Assembly: GCA_900759665.1 (NCBI GenBank)
Contig: CAAEWE010000018.1
Location: 1-64,000, forward strand
Direction of reading: 5' to 3'
DNA length: 64,000 nucleotides
DNA from: Lachnospiraceae bacterium
GTDB lineage: Bacteria; Bacillota; Clostridia; Lachnospirales; Lachnospiraceae
The notes under the pieces are model-generated. The model searched no databases and was not told where the DNA came from. It saw only the letters and a program-made list of their open reading frames with translations. A program made the position numbers and the translations under genes. Positions within the stretch are counted from its first letter, which is position 1, and each line of letters starts with the position of its first letter. Shown in pieces: positions 17,895 through 26,808 of this stretch.

Positions 17895-17931
17895 ATCAAC
17901 TGCTGACGCGGTAAAGCGCAGCAGAGAAAAT

Positions 17932-18003
17932 GGTCTGTTGGTCAAGCGGCTAAGACGTCGCCCTCTCACGGCGAAAACAGGGGTTCGATTCCCCTACAGA
18001 CTG
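17932..18003 (+). tRNA. tRNA-Glu (anticodon CUC), copy 1
   Basis: The cloverleaf is complete: acceptor GGTCTGT pairs with ACAGACT (first pair G-U), anticodon stem TCGCC/GGCGA encloses CTCTCAC, and the T arm is AGGGG-TTCGATT-CCCCT. The anticodon CTC reads GAG. CCA is not encoded. The discriminator base is G, as in most bacterial tRNA-Glu. Confidence 0.95.
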
Positions 18004-18036
18004 CTGGCTGTGATTACAGCTTACAACTTCATATCT

Positions 18037-18108
18037 GGTCTGTTGGTCAAGCGGCTAAGACGTCGCCCTCTCACGGCGAAAACAGGGGTTCGATTCCCCT
18101 ACAGACTG
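18037..18108 (+). tRNA. tRNA-Glu (anticodon CUC), copy 2
   Basis: Identical over all 72 bases to the copy 105 bases upstream, including anticodon CTC. The 33-base spacer holds a short AT-rich stem. The pair shares one promoter and one downstream hairpin. Confidence 0.95.
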
Positions 18109-18137
18109 CTAACTGTTATTTATAACAGCCCAACCCG

Positions 18138-18177
18138 AGGAAAGAACCTATTCATTGATGTGGATAGGTTCTTTCCT
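18138..18177 (+). terminator. Long perfect hairpin after the tRNA pair
   Basis: AGGAAAGAACCTAT (18138-18151) pairs perfectly with ATAGGTTCTTTCCT (18164-18177) around a 12-base loop. No real T-run follows (ATATAGGG), so it may be an inefficient terminator or a processing signal. Confidence 0.65.
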
Positions 18178-18215
18178 ATATAGGGAATTAAGAACGCTGC
18201 AGAATGGAGATTTTT

Positions 18216-18929
18216 ATGTTTGTAACATTATCCCGGAATCAGTTAAAGTGGATCGCCATATGGACCATGGTGATCGATCACATTGGATATATGTTTGTAC
18301 CGCAGAGCCGGATGCCGGTGCTGTATTATATCATGCGGGGGATTGGCAGGCTTTCCTTTCCTCTGATCTGCTTCCTGCTGGTGGAAGGATTTCATTATAC
18401 CCACAGCAGAGGAAGGTATCTGGCACGTCTCTGGTGCTTTGCTCTGCTCTCAGAGATTCCGTATGATCTGGCATTTTCCGGCGTGGTGGCTGACTGGAGC
18501 AGACAGAATGTACTTTTTACCCTTGGAATCGGACTGGCGGTGCTCTGGGGTCTGGCAGAGGTGGAGGAGTGTCTGACGGGAGTCGGAAAGTGTATGGTAA
18601 ATATTTTGCTGGTGCTGGCGGGGATGAGGGCTGCGATCCTTCTTCGTTGTGATTACAGTATGTGGGGAGTTTTGATGATCGTGGCATTTTATGTATGCCG
18701 GTATGACTTTGGGATGCTGCTCTGGGTATTTCCGTTGATCTGTCTGTGTCAGAGCTGGCTGGAGACCGTGGCAGTGCTGGCATTACCTGCTGTGCGGCTT
18801 TACTCGCCCCGGAAGCAGGAGGGAGCGACAAAGCTTCCGAAGGGCTTCTTTTATTGGTTTTATCCGATCCATCTGCTGGTACTCTGGGGGATAAAGCTGT
18901 TGTGTGTATATGGGATAGGACGCCGATGA
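18216..18929 (+). CDS. TraX-family membrane protein
   Basis: About 237 residues, strongly hydrophobic with six to eight spans. The segments WTMVIDHIGYMF and GRLSFPLICFLLVEGFHYT are typical of the TraX family, named for the F-plasmid pilin acetylase but common as a chromosomal integral membrane acyltransferase-like protein in Clostridia. I start at the ATG at 18216, six bases after GGAG. An ATG four codons upstream overlaps that ribosome site. It follows the tRNA pair and precedes a defence gene pair. Substrate unknown. Confidence 0.75.
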   Translation: MFVTLSRNQLKWIAIWTMVIDHIGYMFVPQSRMPVLYYIMRGIGRLSFPLICFLLVEGFHYTHSRGRYLARLWCFALLSEIPYDLAFSGVVADWSRQNVLFTLGIGLAVLWGLAEVEECLTGVGKCMVNILLVLAGMRAAILLRCDYSMWGVLMIVAFYVCRYDFGMLLWVFPLICLCQSWLETVAVLALPAVRLYSPRKQEGATKLPKGFFYWFYPIHLLVLWGIKLLCVYGIGRR

Positions 18930-18967
18930 TGGGGAGATACACGTTGCAGGAATGATGAAAAATTCAG

Positions 18968-18996
18968 TTGCTTCCGTAACGCTTCTTGCTTATAAT
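18968..18996 (+). promoter_or_regulatory. Promoter of the AAA ATPase/RloB pair
   Basis: TTGCTT (18968-18973), a 17-base spacer and a perfect TATAAT (18991-18996) lie 68 bases before the ATPase start. The pair therefore appears to be its own transcription unit. Confidence 0.7.
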
Positions 18997-19063
18997 AATA
19001 ATGGGACGATTTTATATTAGAATATTGATAAAGAGATCAAAAATAGAAAAATGAGGTGTAATA

Positions 19064-20410
19064 ATGCTATTAAAGTATAGTGTATCAAATTTTAAATCAA
19101 TCGGACATAATATTGATTTCAGCATGTTTCCAACAAAACCGGATATAGATGAAAAGTACACAAAAACGATCCAGACAAAGGCAGGAACCTGGAAAATATT
19201 GAGAAGAGGAGCGTTTTATGGACCTAACGCTTCTGGAAAAAGCAGCTTTGTTGAGTCGATTGACTATGCAAGAAGCTTTGTGGTAGATGGGACACCTTCT
19301 GGTAAAGGGACAGGACTAAATCAGTTCAAAGGTGATTTTGAGGATTTGGATGGGCAGTCTGTCTTTCAATTTACATTTCTGGCAGAGGATAATGAAATAT
19401 ACGAGTACGGCTTTTCTCTTGATGGCAGGCAGGTTTACGAGGAATGGCTGATGCTTCTTACGCAGAACGGCTTTGCTCCTCTATTTGAAAGGCAGACGGA
19501 TACAGAAGAAAAAACAAAAATAGAAATTACATCTACCTTTGCACGTAAGAATTCCAAAAATAGAAATTTAGCAGAGCTGTTAAAGGAAACAATTAAAGAG
19601 AAACAAAAAAATCAATTGTTTTTATATAAATTATATGACAATGGAGTAAAGCGGGTAGAGCCGGTAATGGAATGGTTTCGGTCGATTCAGGTGATTTTCC
19701 CCAATACAAAAATAAGATTTTTGCCCATTCGGATCAGCAGAGATACCGATTTTCAAAAATTTATATCTGACAGCTTAAATAAAATGGATACCGGTGTCGT
19801 GCGTGTATCAGCAGTAAGTGATGAAATTGATTTTCATGATTTTGCTGAAAAGTCACATTTGCCTAAAAAATTAATACAGGATGTTGAAGAAAAAGGACAT
19901 GGCATGTTCCACATCGGTGGGAAGTATTATCTGTTTGGCGAAAAAAAAGAAAATCGTATGATGCTTGTCCAAATTAAGTTTGAGCATAGATTAAATTCAA
20001 AAAGTGTTGAATTTGATCTGGAAGATGAATCCGATGGAACCCAAAGACTATTGGATCTTCTGCCCATGTTATTTGCTATGGACAAGAAGGCAGCAAGTCT
20101 TTATCTTGTTGATGAGATTGATCGGAGTCTCCACACGAGCTTATCGAAATATCTGCTTCGTTTATTTTTGGATCGCAGTGCAGATACCAATAACCAGATT
20201 ATATATACAGCGCATGATGTGAATCTTATTGATTTAAATAGTTTTTCTCAGGATGAAATATGGTTTGTCGAAAAAAAACTGACGGGAGAAACAACGATAA
20301 AGCCAATGTCTGACTTTGATATAAATGAAGACAGGGATGTGCTGAAAGCATATCTGAATGGGAGATTTGGAGCAGTTCCGGTTATCAAGGGGGGAAATGG
20401 ATGCAGCTAA
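19064..20410 (+). CDS. AAA family ATPase of an RloA/AbiL-like defence pair
   Basis: 448 residues of the AAA_15/AAA_21 (ABC-ATPase-like) type. They show Walker A GPNASGKSS at 53-61, a signature-like DGTQRLLDLLP, Walker B LYLVDEID and the switch histidine in YTAHD. Such ATPases pair with toprim or nuclease partners in anti-phage modules (AbiLi/AbiLii, RloA/RloB, PARIS, Gabija-like). The stop overlaps the next gene by 10 bases, indicating coupled production. Codon use is more A/T rich than the core genes around it, consistent with horizontal transfer. The ribosome site GAGGTG precedes the ATG. Defence function is inferred from family and pairing. Confidence 0.85.
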   Translation: MLLKYSVSNFKSIGHNIDFSMFPTKPDIDEKYTKTIQTKAGTWKILRRGAFYGPNASGKSSFVESIDYARSFVVDGTPSGKGTGLNQFKGDFEDLDGQSVFQFTFLAEDNEIYEYGFSLDGRQVYEEWLMLLTQNGFAPLFERQTDTEEKTKIEITSTFARKNSKNRNLAELLKETIKEKQKNQLFLYKLYDNGVKRVEPVMEWFRSIQVIFPNTKIRFLPIRISRDTDFQKFISDSLNKMDTGVVRVSAVSDEIDFHDFAEKSHLPKKLIQDVEEKGHGMFHIGGKYYLFGEKKENRMMLVQIKFEHRLNSKSVEFDLEDESDGTQRLLDLLPMLFAMDKKAASLYLVDEIDRSLHTSLSKYLLRLFLDRSADTNNQIIYTAHDVNLIDLNSFSQDEIWFVEKKLTGETTIKPMSDFDINEDRDVLKAYLNGRFGAVPVIKGGNGCS

Positions 20411-21156
20411 TTCACAGAAGAAGTAAACCGTTTACGATAGAAGATCCCTATCGGATCAAGCGGCCTTCCACATCTAAAATTATATTTTTATCCTGTGAAG
20501 GCAGTGTGACGGAGGAGGAATACATTGAGATTTTGTCTCAGATATATGATGGGGTGAAAAGCAGGGTTCAACTGATTTCGGTTGCCGAGGATGAGGTACA
20601 CACCAATGTTCAAAAAAGAACGGTGGAACAGAATCAAGTCTTGGGGAAGTCAAAGCCATGGCAATTGGTACAGAGAATCGATAAATTTAAGATGGAAAAG
20701 GAATCCATATACGAATTTGCAAAATATTCGGAGGATGAGTTTTGGATTGTTTCGGATGTCGATGATAATTTAGATAATCATAAAGACGAATTTGAAAACG
20801 CAATCAAAGAATGTGATGAGAAAGGTTATAAATATGCCATTAGCAATCCATTTTTTGAGATATGGTTATTGCTGCATCATGATGATGTAAATGAACAGGA
20901 TAAAGGATATGCAGTAACGAAAGAGCATAAATATGAGCCTACGGATCATTTTAGAATCCGGCTGGCTGCGAGTGGTGCTCCGTTAAAGGATAAAAAGCAT
21001 TTGAAGCTGGAACATTATTCTGACGAAAAAGTGAAAATAGCAGTAGAACGTGCAAAGGCTTTGATGAATGGACGAGAAGAGAAAATACCATCTGAGCTTG
21101 GAACCACTTTTTATAAGATTGTGGATGAGATCTTAGAAGCAACAGAGAATATGTAG
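20401..21156 (+). CDS. RloB-family (Toprim-like) partner protein
   Basis: 251 residues with the RloB layout: a basic N-terminus, FLSCEGSVTEEEYIEIL carrying the first acidic residues, a WIVSDVDDN acidic cluster near 115-125 and NPFFEIWLLLHH. These match the E...DxD pattern of Toprim-like metal-binding folds, so a nuclease-type effector is plausible. It begins inside the last codons of the ATPase gene. AbiLii and RloB are known members. The trigger and target are unknown. No restriction-modification genes adjoin. Confidence 0.85.
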   Translation: MQLIHRRSKPFTIEDPYRIKRPSTSKIIFLSCEGSVTEEEYIEILSQIYDGVKSRVQLISVAEDEVHTNVQKRTVEQNQVLGKSKPWQLVQRIDKFKMEKESIYEFAKYSEDEFWIVSDVDDNLDNHKDEFENAIKECDEKGYKYAISNPFFEIWLLLHHDDVNEQDKGYAVTKEHKYEPTDHFRIRLAASGAPLKDKKHLKLEHYSDEKVKIAVERAKALMNGREEKIPSELGTTFYKIVDEILEATENM

Positions 21157-21217
21157 GTTGATCGCGAAATATTACGGATACGATCAGTTTTAAATCAGAC
21201 AAAGGAGGCTTCAGAAA

Positions 21218-24200
21218 ATGAAACAACAAAGGAAAAGAATTAAGAAATGCCTTGCCATGCTCATGACGCTGGCGATGGTGCTCTCAATGGGAACCGGGAT
21301 CACCCTGCCCCGGCAGGCACAGGCGGCAGGATATGGATTATCCAATCCGGTCACGGACAGTAGCGGTGTCACCACCTGGGACTGCGTATACTTTGGAAAC
21401 TACTATCAGAGTGATACTACAGGTACTACCAAGGATCCCATCAAATGGCGTGTCCTGTCGGTAGACGGAGATGATGCTTTCCTGCTGGCAGACCAGAATC
21501 TGGATGCGAAGCCGTATAATACGTCCTATACATCTGTCACCTGGGAAACCTGCACCCTGCGAAGCTGGCTCAATGGGTATGGAGCCTCTGCTAATGTGGA
21601 GGAGACCGATTACAGCAGTGATAACTTCCTGAATACTGCTTTTACAGCGGAGGAGCGAGCAGCAATCCTCCAGACTACGGTAGTCAATGAGGACAACCCA
21701 TATTATGGCACCGAGGGTGGCAATGATACCACGGATCAGGTATATCTGCTGTCCATTGCAGAGGCGAGTAATGCGGAATATGGATTTAACAGTGAGTTTC
21801 AGACAGAAAGCAAGACACGGGGAGCAAAGAATACAGCATATGCAAAATCACAGGGGGCTTGGACGTCCTCGGGTACGGAGTACGAGGGGAACGGCATTTG
21901 GTGGCTGCGTTCGCCAGGCTTCGGTAGTGATTGTGCTTCGGGAGTCTCTGGTGACGGCTTCGGCGGCTACGACCTTCGTGTCAGCATTGGATATGTTGCA
22001 GTTCGGCCCGCTTTGCATTTGAATCTTTCCTCTTCTCCTCTTTGGTCCTATGCGGGGACAGTATCCTCCGAGGGAGGGAGCAGTGCTACCGCAGCCCCGG
22101 ACCCCGGGGAGGATTCGGAGAGGAAGCTGCAGTGTGATGCGGTATGCAATGTGGATGCGGGGCAGACGGAATCTCTGTGTGCCCATGCATATGAAAACAG
22201 TCTGGAGGCACTGAAAGAGGTGACAGGAAATGTGACCTGGAGCTCCTCCGATACGAAGGTGGCACAGGTGAGCGGCTATGGCTTTATTCTGCCCACAGCC
22301 GCAACGACGTATGCCACACAGAATGGTTCGAAAGAGGTCTGGAGTGCGACGGGACTGTTTTCCGTAAAAGGCATCGCTCCGGGGACAGCGACCATCACCT
22401 GTGAGGCGTCCGATGGCTCCAAGACGACCTGTGAGGTGACAGTCAGTGAGGCTGATACGGGGAGTGGAACCGGTTCGGAGGGAAATGGCGGTGCCCTCAC
22501 CCTTGGCGAGGACAGGAATTTTACCGGCCAAGAGGGGACATCGACGTTCTTTCCGGCCAATTGGACGATGAAGTCCACCATCTTCCCAGTGGAGATCAGC
22601 AGAGCAGTTGATGATCAGGACGGTTCATATACCATCAAAGGAAGTGTCGGCATTGGTAGAAGTGATCTTTTGGATGACGATACGAAATGGAACCAGTATA
22701 AAAAGAATGTAGAGGATGCCAAAAAGTACACCGGGAAAGTTGACTGTTTGGATCAGTATAAGAAAACTTGGGGAGTGCGGTCTGTTACTGCTGTTACAAC
22801 AGATAAATTTGACAAACTCCCATCCGTTTCCATGATGGGATACTTTGAAAATACATATGACAGAAACGGAAACCTTATCTCCAGGCAGGGCGGACTGGCG
22901 GCAGATGCAACTTGGAAGGGAAGCATTAGTTGGCAGTTTACGACACCAGTGGGACCGGTTTATCTGAATCTGACCGGGAAGGGGAAGCTGTCCGGAAATC
23001 TGCAGGGACAGTATGATTATACGAAAAAGAAATATGATCCGGTGGGAGGAAACCTGAAGTTTACGCCGTCAATCTCTTTAGAGGGCGGTTATGGTATTGA
23101 CAAGGTTGCGTCCATTGGTGCACAGGGCACCCTGTCTGTGCCGATCACATTGATCCCGGCATCCAAGGGAGAGTTTTCGGCGAAGGCATCCCTTCATGTA
23201 AAACTGATATTTGTCATTGATTATACCCATGATCTGGCAGAGTATAAGACAACCATCTGGGATACCTCAGGAAACAAGAAAGCAGCCGCCGGAAATGTCA
23301 TTTCGCTTTCGGAGGGAAGCTTATCGGAGATGGATACCTCCTTTGCCAAGGCGGAGGGAGCCTGGGATCCGGGACATCTGAAAAACGGAAAGAAAAAGGC
23401 ACTGCTGAAGGGCATCGGAGATGCACTTGCGGAGAATCTGACGGTGCTGCAGAACGGAATCCTGCCATCCTCTCTGCCACGGCAGATACAGATCGGCTCC
23501 AAACGGGTGATGATATTCCAGGCGTATGACAAGGAGCGGGATACCTTAAACAGCAGCGTGCTGAAGTATTCGGTATATGAAAACGGAATCTGGTCGGAGC
23601 CAAAGAACGTGTCGGAGGAGGCAACGGCAGATCTGTATGCGGATATGCAGGTGGTCGATGGACAGCTTGTGCTTGCATGGCAGAAGGAGAAGTGTGAGAT
23701 TACCGGAGATGTGGAAAGTGACAGCACAGAGGTGCTTGCCTCCATGGCACAAAATTCAGAGATTTATTTTTCTACATTTGACAAGGAGAACGATACCTTT
23801 ACGCAGCCGGTTCTGGTGACAGATAATGCAGATTATGACTGTATGCCGAGGATCTGTGCGGACAGCGATGATATTATTGTATCCTGGATACGCAATGACA
23901 GTGCCTCTCTGATGCAGGAGGAGGGCACGAACAGGATCTATACGGCAGAGTGGAACGGCACCTCCTTTGAGGAGGAGAAGGAGCTTGGGGAAGCACCGGG
24001 CACCATCGATGACTATGTGGTATATCAAAAGGATGGAAGCGTGTCTGCTGTTTATACCGGTCAGGCAAATGAGCTTCGGGCAGTTTTTGATACAGAGGGA
24101 CAAGTGATCCCCGCACTGACGGATGTAATGACCGCCGCAGCGGATGGAACGATCTTGGGACTGCAGTATGCCGATGGAGTGGTTCGGCTGACCGCCAATG

Positions 24201-25912
24201 GCAGCTTGTATCAATATGACGTGTCAGAGGACAGTGCACAGTCCTACATGGCAGGGCAGAGTGCTTTTGGTGCAGAGGCGAAATACTGCACCAATGGAAC
24301 CAAAAGCGGATATATCTGGAGTACATACGATGAGGAGACGGATACCGGCAGGCTGGTTGCGTCCATGGAGACGGAGGACGGATATTCGGAGCCGGTCACT
24401 CTTTGGGAACAGGAGGGCGTGATATGGAGATATTATTCTCCACTGCTGGATGAAGATGGAAACTGGCAGGTTGCAGCGAATGTCCAGAACACAGAGACCG
24501 ATATCAATACCCTTATTTATGCAGAGAAGAAGCAGGAAACCAAACTGGAGCTGGCGGGAGTCTCCATTGATGAGGATAATACAAAGGATGGCCTGACCGC
24601 CGTGGATTATTTTGTGAAAAATACACAGGATACTGTCCTGGATCAGATAGAGATTTCCATAAAGCTGGCAGATGGAAGTACGATAACAAAGCGTGTTCCG
24701 GCCAGCCTGCAGCCGGGAGAAAGCCTTGCCGGTACGGCATATGTGGATCTGAGCGGTGTGGATACGGCACAGGATGTGACCATATCGGTATACGGAGGCG
24801 GACAGAAGGATACGTCGGAGTGTGAGATGTCTGACCGGGTTGGTCTTGCGGATCTTGCCGTGGAGGCATCCCATGAGGAAACAGAGGATGAGATCCGGAT
24901 AACGGCAACTGTGAACAATACCGGTGCCGCTGCGGCAGATACCACGCTGTATCTGTATAAAGATGCAGAGAAATCCGAAGTGCTTCAAAAGAAAGAAGGA
25001 CTGACCTTTGCGGCAGAGGATTCTCAGAAAGTGAGCTTTACGGTCAGGAAGACAGATCTTTCCTACAACGAAAATGATGCGGCATATCTTACGGTATATG
25101 CACAGGCAGCGGATGGAGACTACAACGAGGACAATAATACGGCATATGTCGTATTGTACCGGGAGGATTTAGAACCTTCACCTTCCGTCGCACCATCGGC
25201 GAAACCGACGAAAACCCCGGCCGTTACGCCGTCAGCAAAACCAACGAAAAAGCCGGTGATCACGCCGAGCGCGAAACCGACGAAAAAGCCGTCGGCTGCT
25301 CCGGATGTGGATCCGTCGGATAAACCGGATGCAGATGCATCAGAGATCCCGGCAACCCCGGAGACTTCCAACGCACCGGAATCGGCAGCACCATCCCTGG
25401 CAGCTTCTGCCTCCACGCAGCCGTCGCCGTCTGACTCTACCCGTCCGGGTGGCACCGCATCGCCGTCTGCAGGCACCCGCATGACAGCGGCACCGGGAGC
25501 CAAAGTATCTCCGTCCACCGTCCCGGCAAAGGCACAGACACCACGCAAGGGACAGGTCTTTAAGGACGTAAAGACAAAGGCGTATTACAAGATCCTTTCC
25601 GTGACCGCCAAGGGAGGAAAGGTGGCTTATCTGCGACCGGCCGGTCAAAAGGCAGGAAAAGTAACCATAAAGGCGTCGGTGACCTGGAGGAGCAGAAAAT
25701 TTCAGGTGACGCAGATTGGAAACAAAGCCTTTAAGGATTACAAAAAACTGCAGAAGGTCACGATTGGCAGAAATGTTTCCGTGATCGGAAAGAAAGCCTT
25801 TGCGGGCTGTAAGTCATTAAAACTGGTCATCCTGACAGATCCAAAACAGAAGCTGCCGAAAAATGCTTTTGTGGGCTGCCCGAGGAAGCCAAAGGTACGG
25901 AAGGATTTTTAA
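21218..25912 (+). CDS. Large secreted multidomain protein with DUF6273, Ig-like, CARDB and BspA-like repeats
   Basis: 1564 residues. A signal peptide (about 1-37, ending QAQAA) is followed by a DUF6273 domain (about 45-272; ending WWLRSPG...VRPALHL), a bacterial Ig-like domain (about 305-410), a long beta-rich middle (430-1100) with repeats that suggest a propeller, two CARDB-like domains (about 1120-1310), a Pro/Ser/Thr-rich spacer with three 12-residue PSAKPTK repeats, and a short C-terminal leucine-rich repeat (IGNKAFKDYKKLQKVTI). No LPxTG motif is visible, so anchoring may depend on the repeats or the spacer. GGAGG lies 12 bases before the ATG. Residues 234-260 have codons ending almost only in C or T, as in retroelement-diversified targets. 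Role: probably adhesion. Confidence 0.85.
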   Translation: MKQQRKRIKKCLAMLMTLAMVLSMGTGITLPRQAQAAGYGLSNPVTDSSGVTTWDCVYFGNYYQSDTTGTTKDPIKWRVLSVDGDDAFLLADQNLDAKPYNTSYTSVTWETCTLRSWLNGYGASANVEETDYSSDNFLNTAFTAEERAAILQTTVVNEDNPYYGTEGGNDTTDQVYLLSIAEASNAEYGFNSEFQTESKTRGAKNTAYAKSQGAWTSSGTEYEGNGIWWLRSPGFGSDCASGVSGDGFGGYDLRVSIGYVAVRPALHLNLSSSPLWSYAGTVSSEGGSSATAAPDPGEDSERKLQCDAVCNVDAGQTESLCAHAYENSLEALKEVTGNVTWSSSDTKVAQVSGYGFILPTAATTYATQNGSKEVWSATGLFSVKGIAPGTATITCEASDGSKTTCEVTVSEADTGSGTGSEGNGGALTLGEDRNFTGQEGTSTFFPANWTMKSTIFPVEISRAVDDQDGSYTIKGSVGIGRSDLLDDDTKWNQYKKNVEDAKKYTGKVDCLDQYKKTWGVRSVTAVTTDKFDKLPSVSMMGYFENTYDRNGNLISRQGGLAADATWKGSISWQFTTPVGPVYLNLTGKGKLSGNLQGQYDYTKKKYDPVGGNLKFTPSISLEGGYGIDKVASIGAQGTLSVPITLIPASKGEFSAKASLHVKLIFVIDYTHDLAEYKTTIWDTSGNKKAAAGNVISLSEGSLSEMDTSFAKAEGAWDPGHLKNGKKKALLKGIGDALAENLTVLQNGILPSSLPRQIQIGSKRVMIFQAYDKERDTLNSSVLKYSVYENGIWSEPKNVSEEATADLYADMQVVDGQLVLAWQKEKCEITGDVESDSTEVLASMAQNSEIYFSTFDKENDTFTQPVLVTDNADYDCMPRICADSDDIIVSWIRNDSASLMQEEGTNRIYTAEWNGTSFEEEKELGEAPGTIDDYVVYQKDGSVSAVYTGQANELRAVFDTEGQVIPALTDVMTAAADGTILGLQYADGVVRLTANGSLYQYDVSEDSAQSYMAGQSAFGAEAKYCTNGTKSGYIWSTYDEETDTGRLVASMETEDGYSEPVTLWEQEGVIWRYYSPLLDEDGNWQVAANVQNTETDINTLIYAEKKQETKLELAGVSIDEDNTKDGLTAVDYFVKNTQDTVLDQIEISIKLADGSTITKRVPASLQPGESLAGTAYVDLSGVDTAQDVTISVYGGGQKDTSECEMSDRVGLADLAVEASHEETEDEIRITATVNNTGAAAADTTLYLYKDAEKSEVLQKKEGLTFAAEDSQKVSFTVRKTDLSYNENDAAYLTVYAQAADGDYNEDNNTAYVVLYREDLEPSPSVAPSAKPTKTPAVTPSAKPTKKPVITPSAKPTKKPSAAPDVDPSDKPDADASEIPATPETSNAPESAAPSLAASASTQPSPSDSTRPGGTASPSAGTRMTAAPGAKVSPSTVPAKAQTPRKGQVFKDVKTKAYYKILSVTAKGGKVAYLRPAGQKAGKVTIKASVTWRSRKFQVTQIGNKAFKDYKKLQKVTIGRNVSVIGKKAFAGCKSLKLVILTDPKQKLPKNAFVGCPRKPKVRKDF
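25193..25300 (+). repeat. Three tandem 36-bp units encoding PSAKPTK-type repeats
   Basis: Three 12-codon units, each beginning Pro-Ser-Ala-Lys-Pro-Thr-Lys, sit in the proline-rich spacer of the secreted protein. They differ at silent positions, so they are old rather than freshly expanded. The spacer probably extends the head domains away from the wall. Confidence 0.8.
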
Positions 25913-25988
25913 AAGTCCGAATGCAGCCAAAATAAAAAAATAACAGATATTATTTGCATAAAAACTTCAAAAAAGTCAGGCAAAACAG

Positions 25989-26017
25989 TTGACAGAATGA
26001 AGACGAAATGCTAAGCT
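25989..26017 (+). promoter_or_regulatory. Promoter of rplU-prp-rpmA
   Basis: TTGACA (25989-25994), a 17-base spacer and TAAGCT (26012-26017) preceded by TGC, an extended -10. Strong -35 and weak -10 boxes are common for ribosomal protein genes. Confidence 0.75.
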
Positions 26018-26021
26018 ATTC

Positions 26022-26100
26022 TAGTGTGCCGCTCAACGAGGTTTTGTGAAATGCCGGAAATGCTTCCGGATACCATAGTTGGCGAGTAATGATAAGGAGG
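26022..26100 (+). promoter_or_regulatory. Structured L21-type leader
   Basis: The leader between promoter and rplU contains CCGGAAATGCTTCCGG, a stable stem, and a conserved-looking stretch ending TTGGCGAGTAATG just before the ribosome site. Clostridial and bacillary rplU operons carry an L21 leader that binds L21 for feedback. The position and the stem fit, but I cannot verify the covariance model. Confidence 0.5.
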
Positions 26101-26107
26101 TGCAAAG

Positions 26108-26413
26108 ATGTACGCAATTATTGCAACAGGTGGAAAGCAGTACAAGGTAGCCGAGGGTGATATCATTAACGTAGAGAAGCTTGCAGCAGAGGCTGGCGAG
26201 ACAGTTACATTTGATAGTGTTCTGGCTGTAAACGACGGAGCTATGAAGGCAGGTGCTGACGTAGCAAATGCAAGTGTTTCTGCAACAGTTGTTAAGGAAG
26301 GCAAGGCAAAGAAAGTTATCGTTTACAGATATAAGAGAAAAACCGGATATCATAAGAAAAACGGTCACAGACAGGCTTATACACAGGTTAAGATCGACAA
26401 GATCAACGCTTAA
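26108..26413 (+). CDS. rplU: 50S ribosomal protein L21
   Basis: 101 residues beginning MYAIIATGGKQYKV, with the C-terminal KRKTGYHKKNGHRQ-type basic tail. L21 binds 23S rRNA domain II near L20. AAGGAGG precedes the ATG. It forms an operon with the L27-processing protease and L27, the standard Firmicute arrangement. Confidence 0.98.
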   Translation: MYAIIATGGKQYKVAEGDIINVEKLAAEAGETVTFDSVLAVNDGAMKAGADVANASVSATVVKEGKAKKVIVYRYKRKTGYHKKNGHRQAYTQVKIDKINA

Positions 26414-26465
26414 TCCGGTCTGATGACGGATAAAGATTCTGTGAGATTCACAGAAGGGTGACAGT

Positions 26466-26804
26466 ATGATAGATGTTAAGATATTTCAGACTCCTTCCGG
26501 GGAGTATACAGGATTTCAGATGTCGGGTCATGCCGGATATGCTGAGTACGGTCAGGACATTGTATGTGCTGCCGTATCCGTCCTTGTGATCAATGCGATC
26601 AATTCCATTGATCAGTATACAGAGGATACTTTTGAAAATTCCGTTGATCCGGACACCGGTTCCGTGTTCTTTCTGATTACGGACAGGCCGGTCAGTACAT
26701 CATCACAGCTGTTATTGAAATCACTTGTTCTTGGTCTGAATGGGATCGAGGACGAGTATGGAAAGAAACACATTAAAATTCGATTAGAAAAACAGGAGGG
26801 ATAG
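26466..26804 (+). CDS. prp: Ribosomal-processing cysteine protease Prp
   Basis: 112 residues with the catalytic pair in GHAGYAEYGQDIVCAAVSVL-like spacing: His in MSGHAGYA and Cys in DIVCAAVS. Prp removes the N-terminal extension of L27 in Firmicutes. The next gene indeed encodes such an extension, which confirms the pairing. It ends four bases before rpmA. Confidence 0.95.
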   Translation: MIDVKIFQTPSGEYTGFQMSGHAGYAEYGQDIVCAAVSVLVINAINSIDQYTEDTFENSVDPDTGSVFFLITDRPVSTSSQLLLKSLVLGLNGIEDEYGKKHIKIRLEKQEG

Positions 26805-26808
26805 AACC

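Noticed and set aside
25193..25300. CRISPR array
   Set aside because: The 36-bp periodicity is a coding repeat in frame with the secreted protein; there are no unique spacers and no cas genes.
21218..25912. Complete diversity-generating retroelement
   Set aside because: No reverse transcriptase, accessory gene or adenine-rich template repeat is present in the window; only a possible target segment is.
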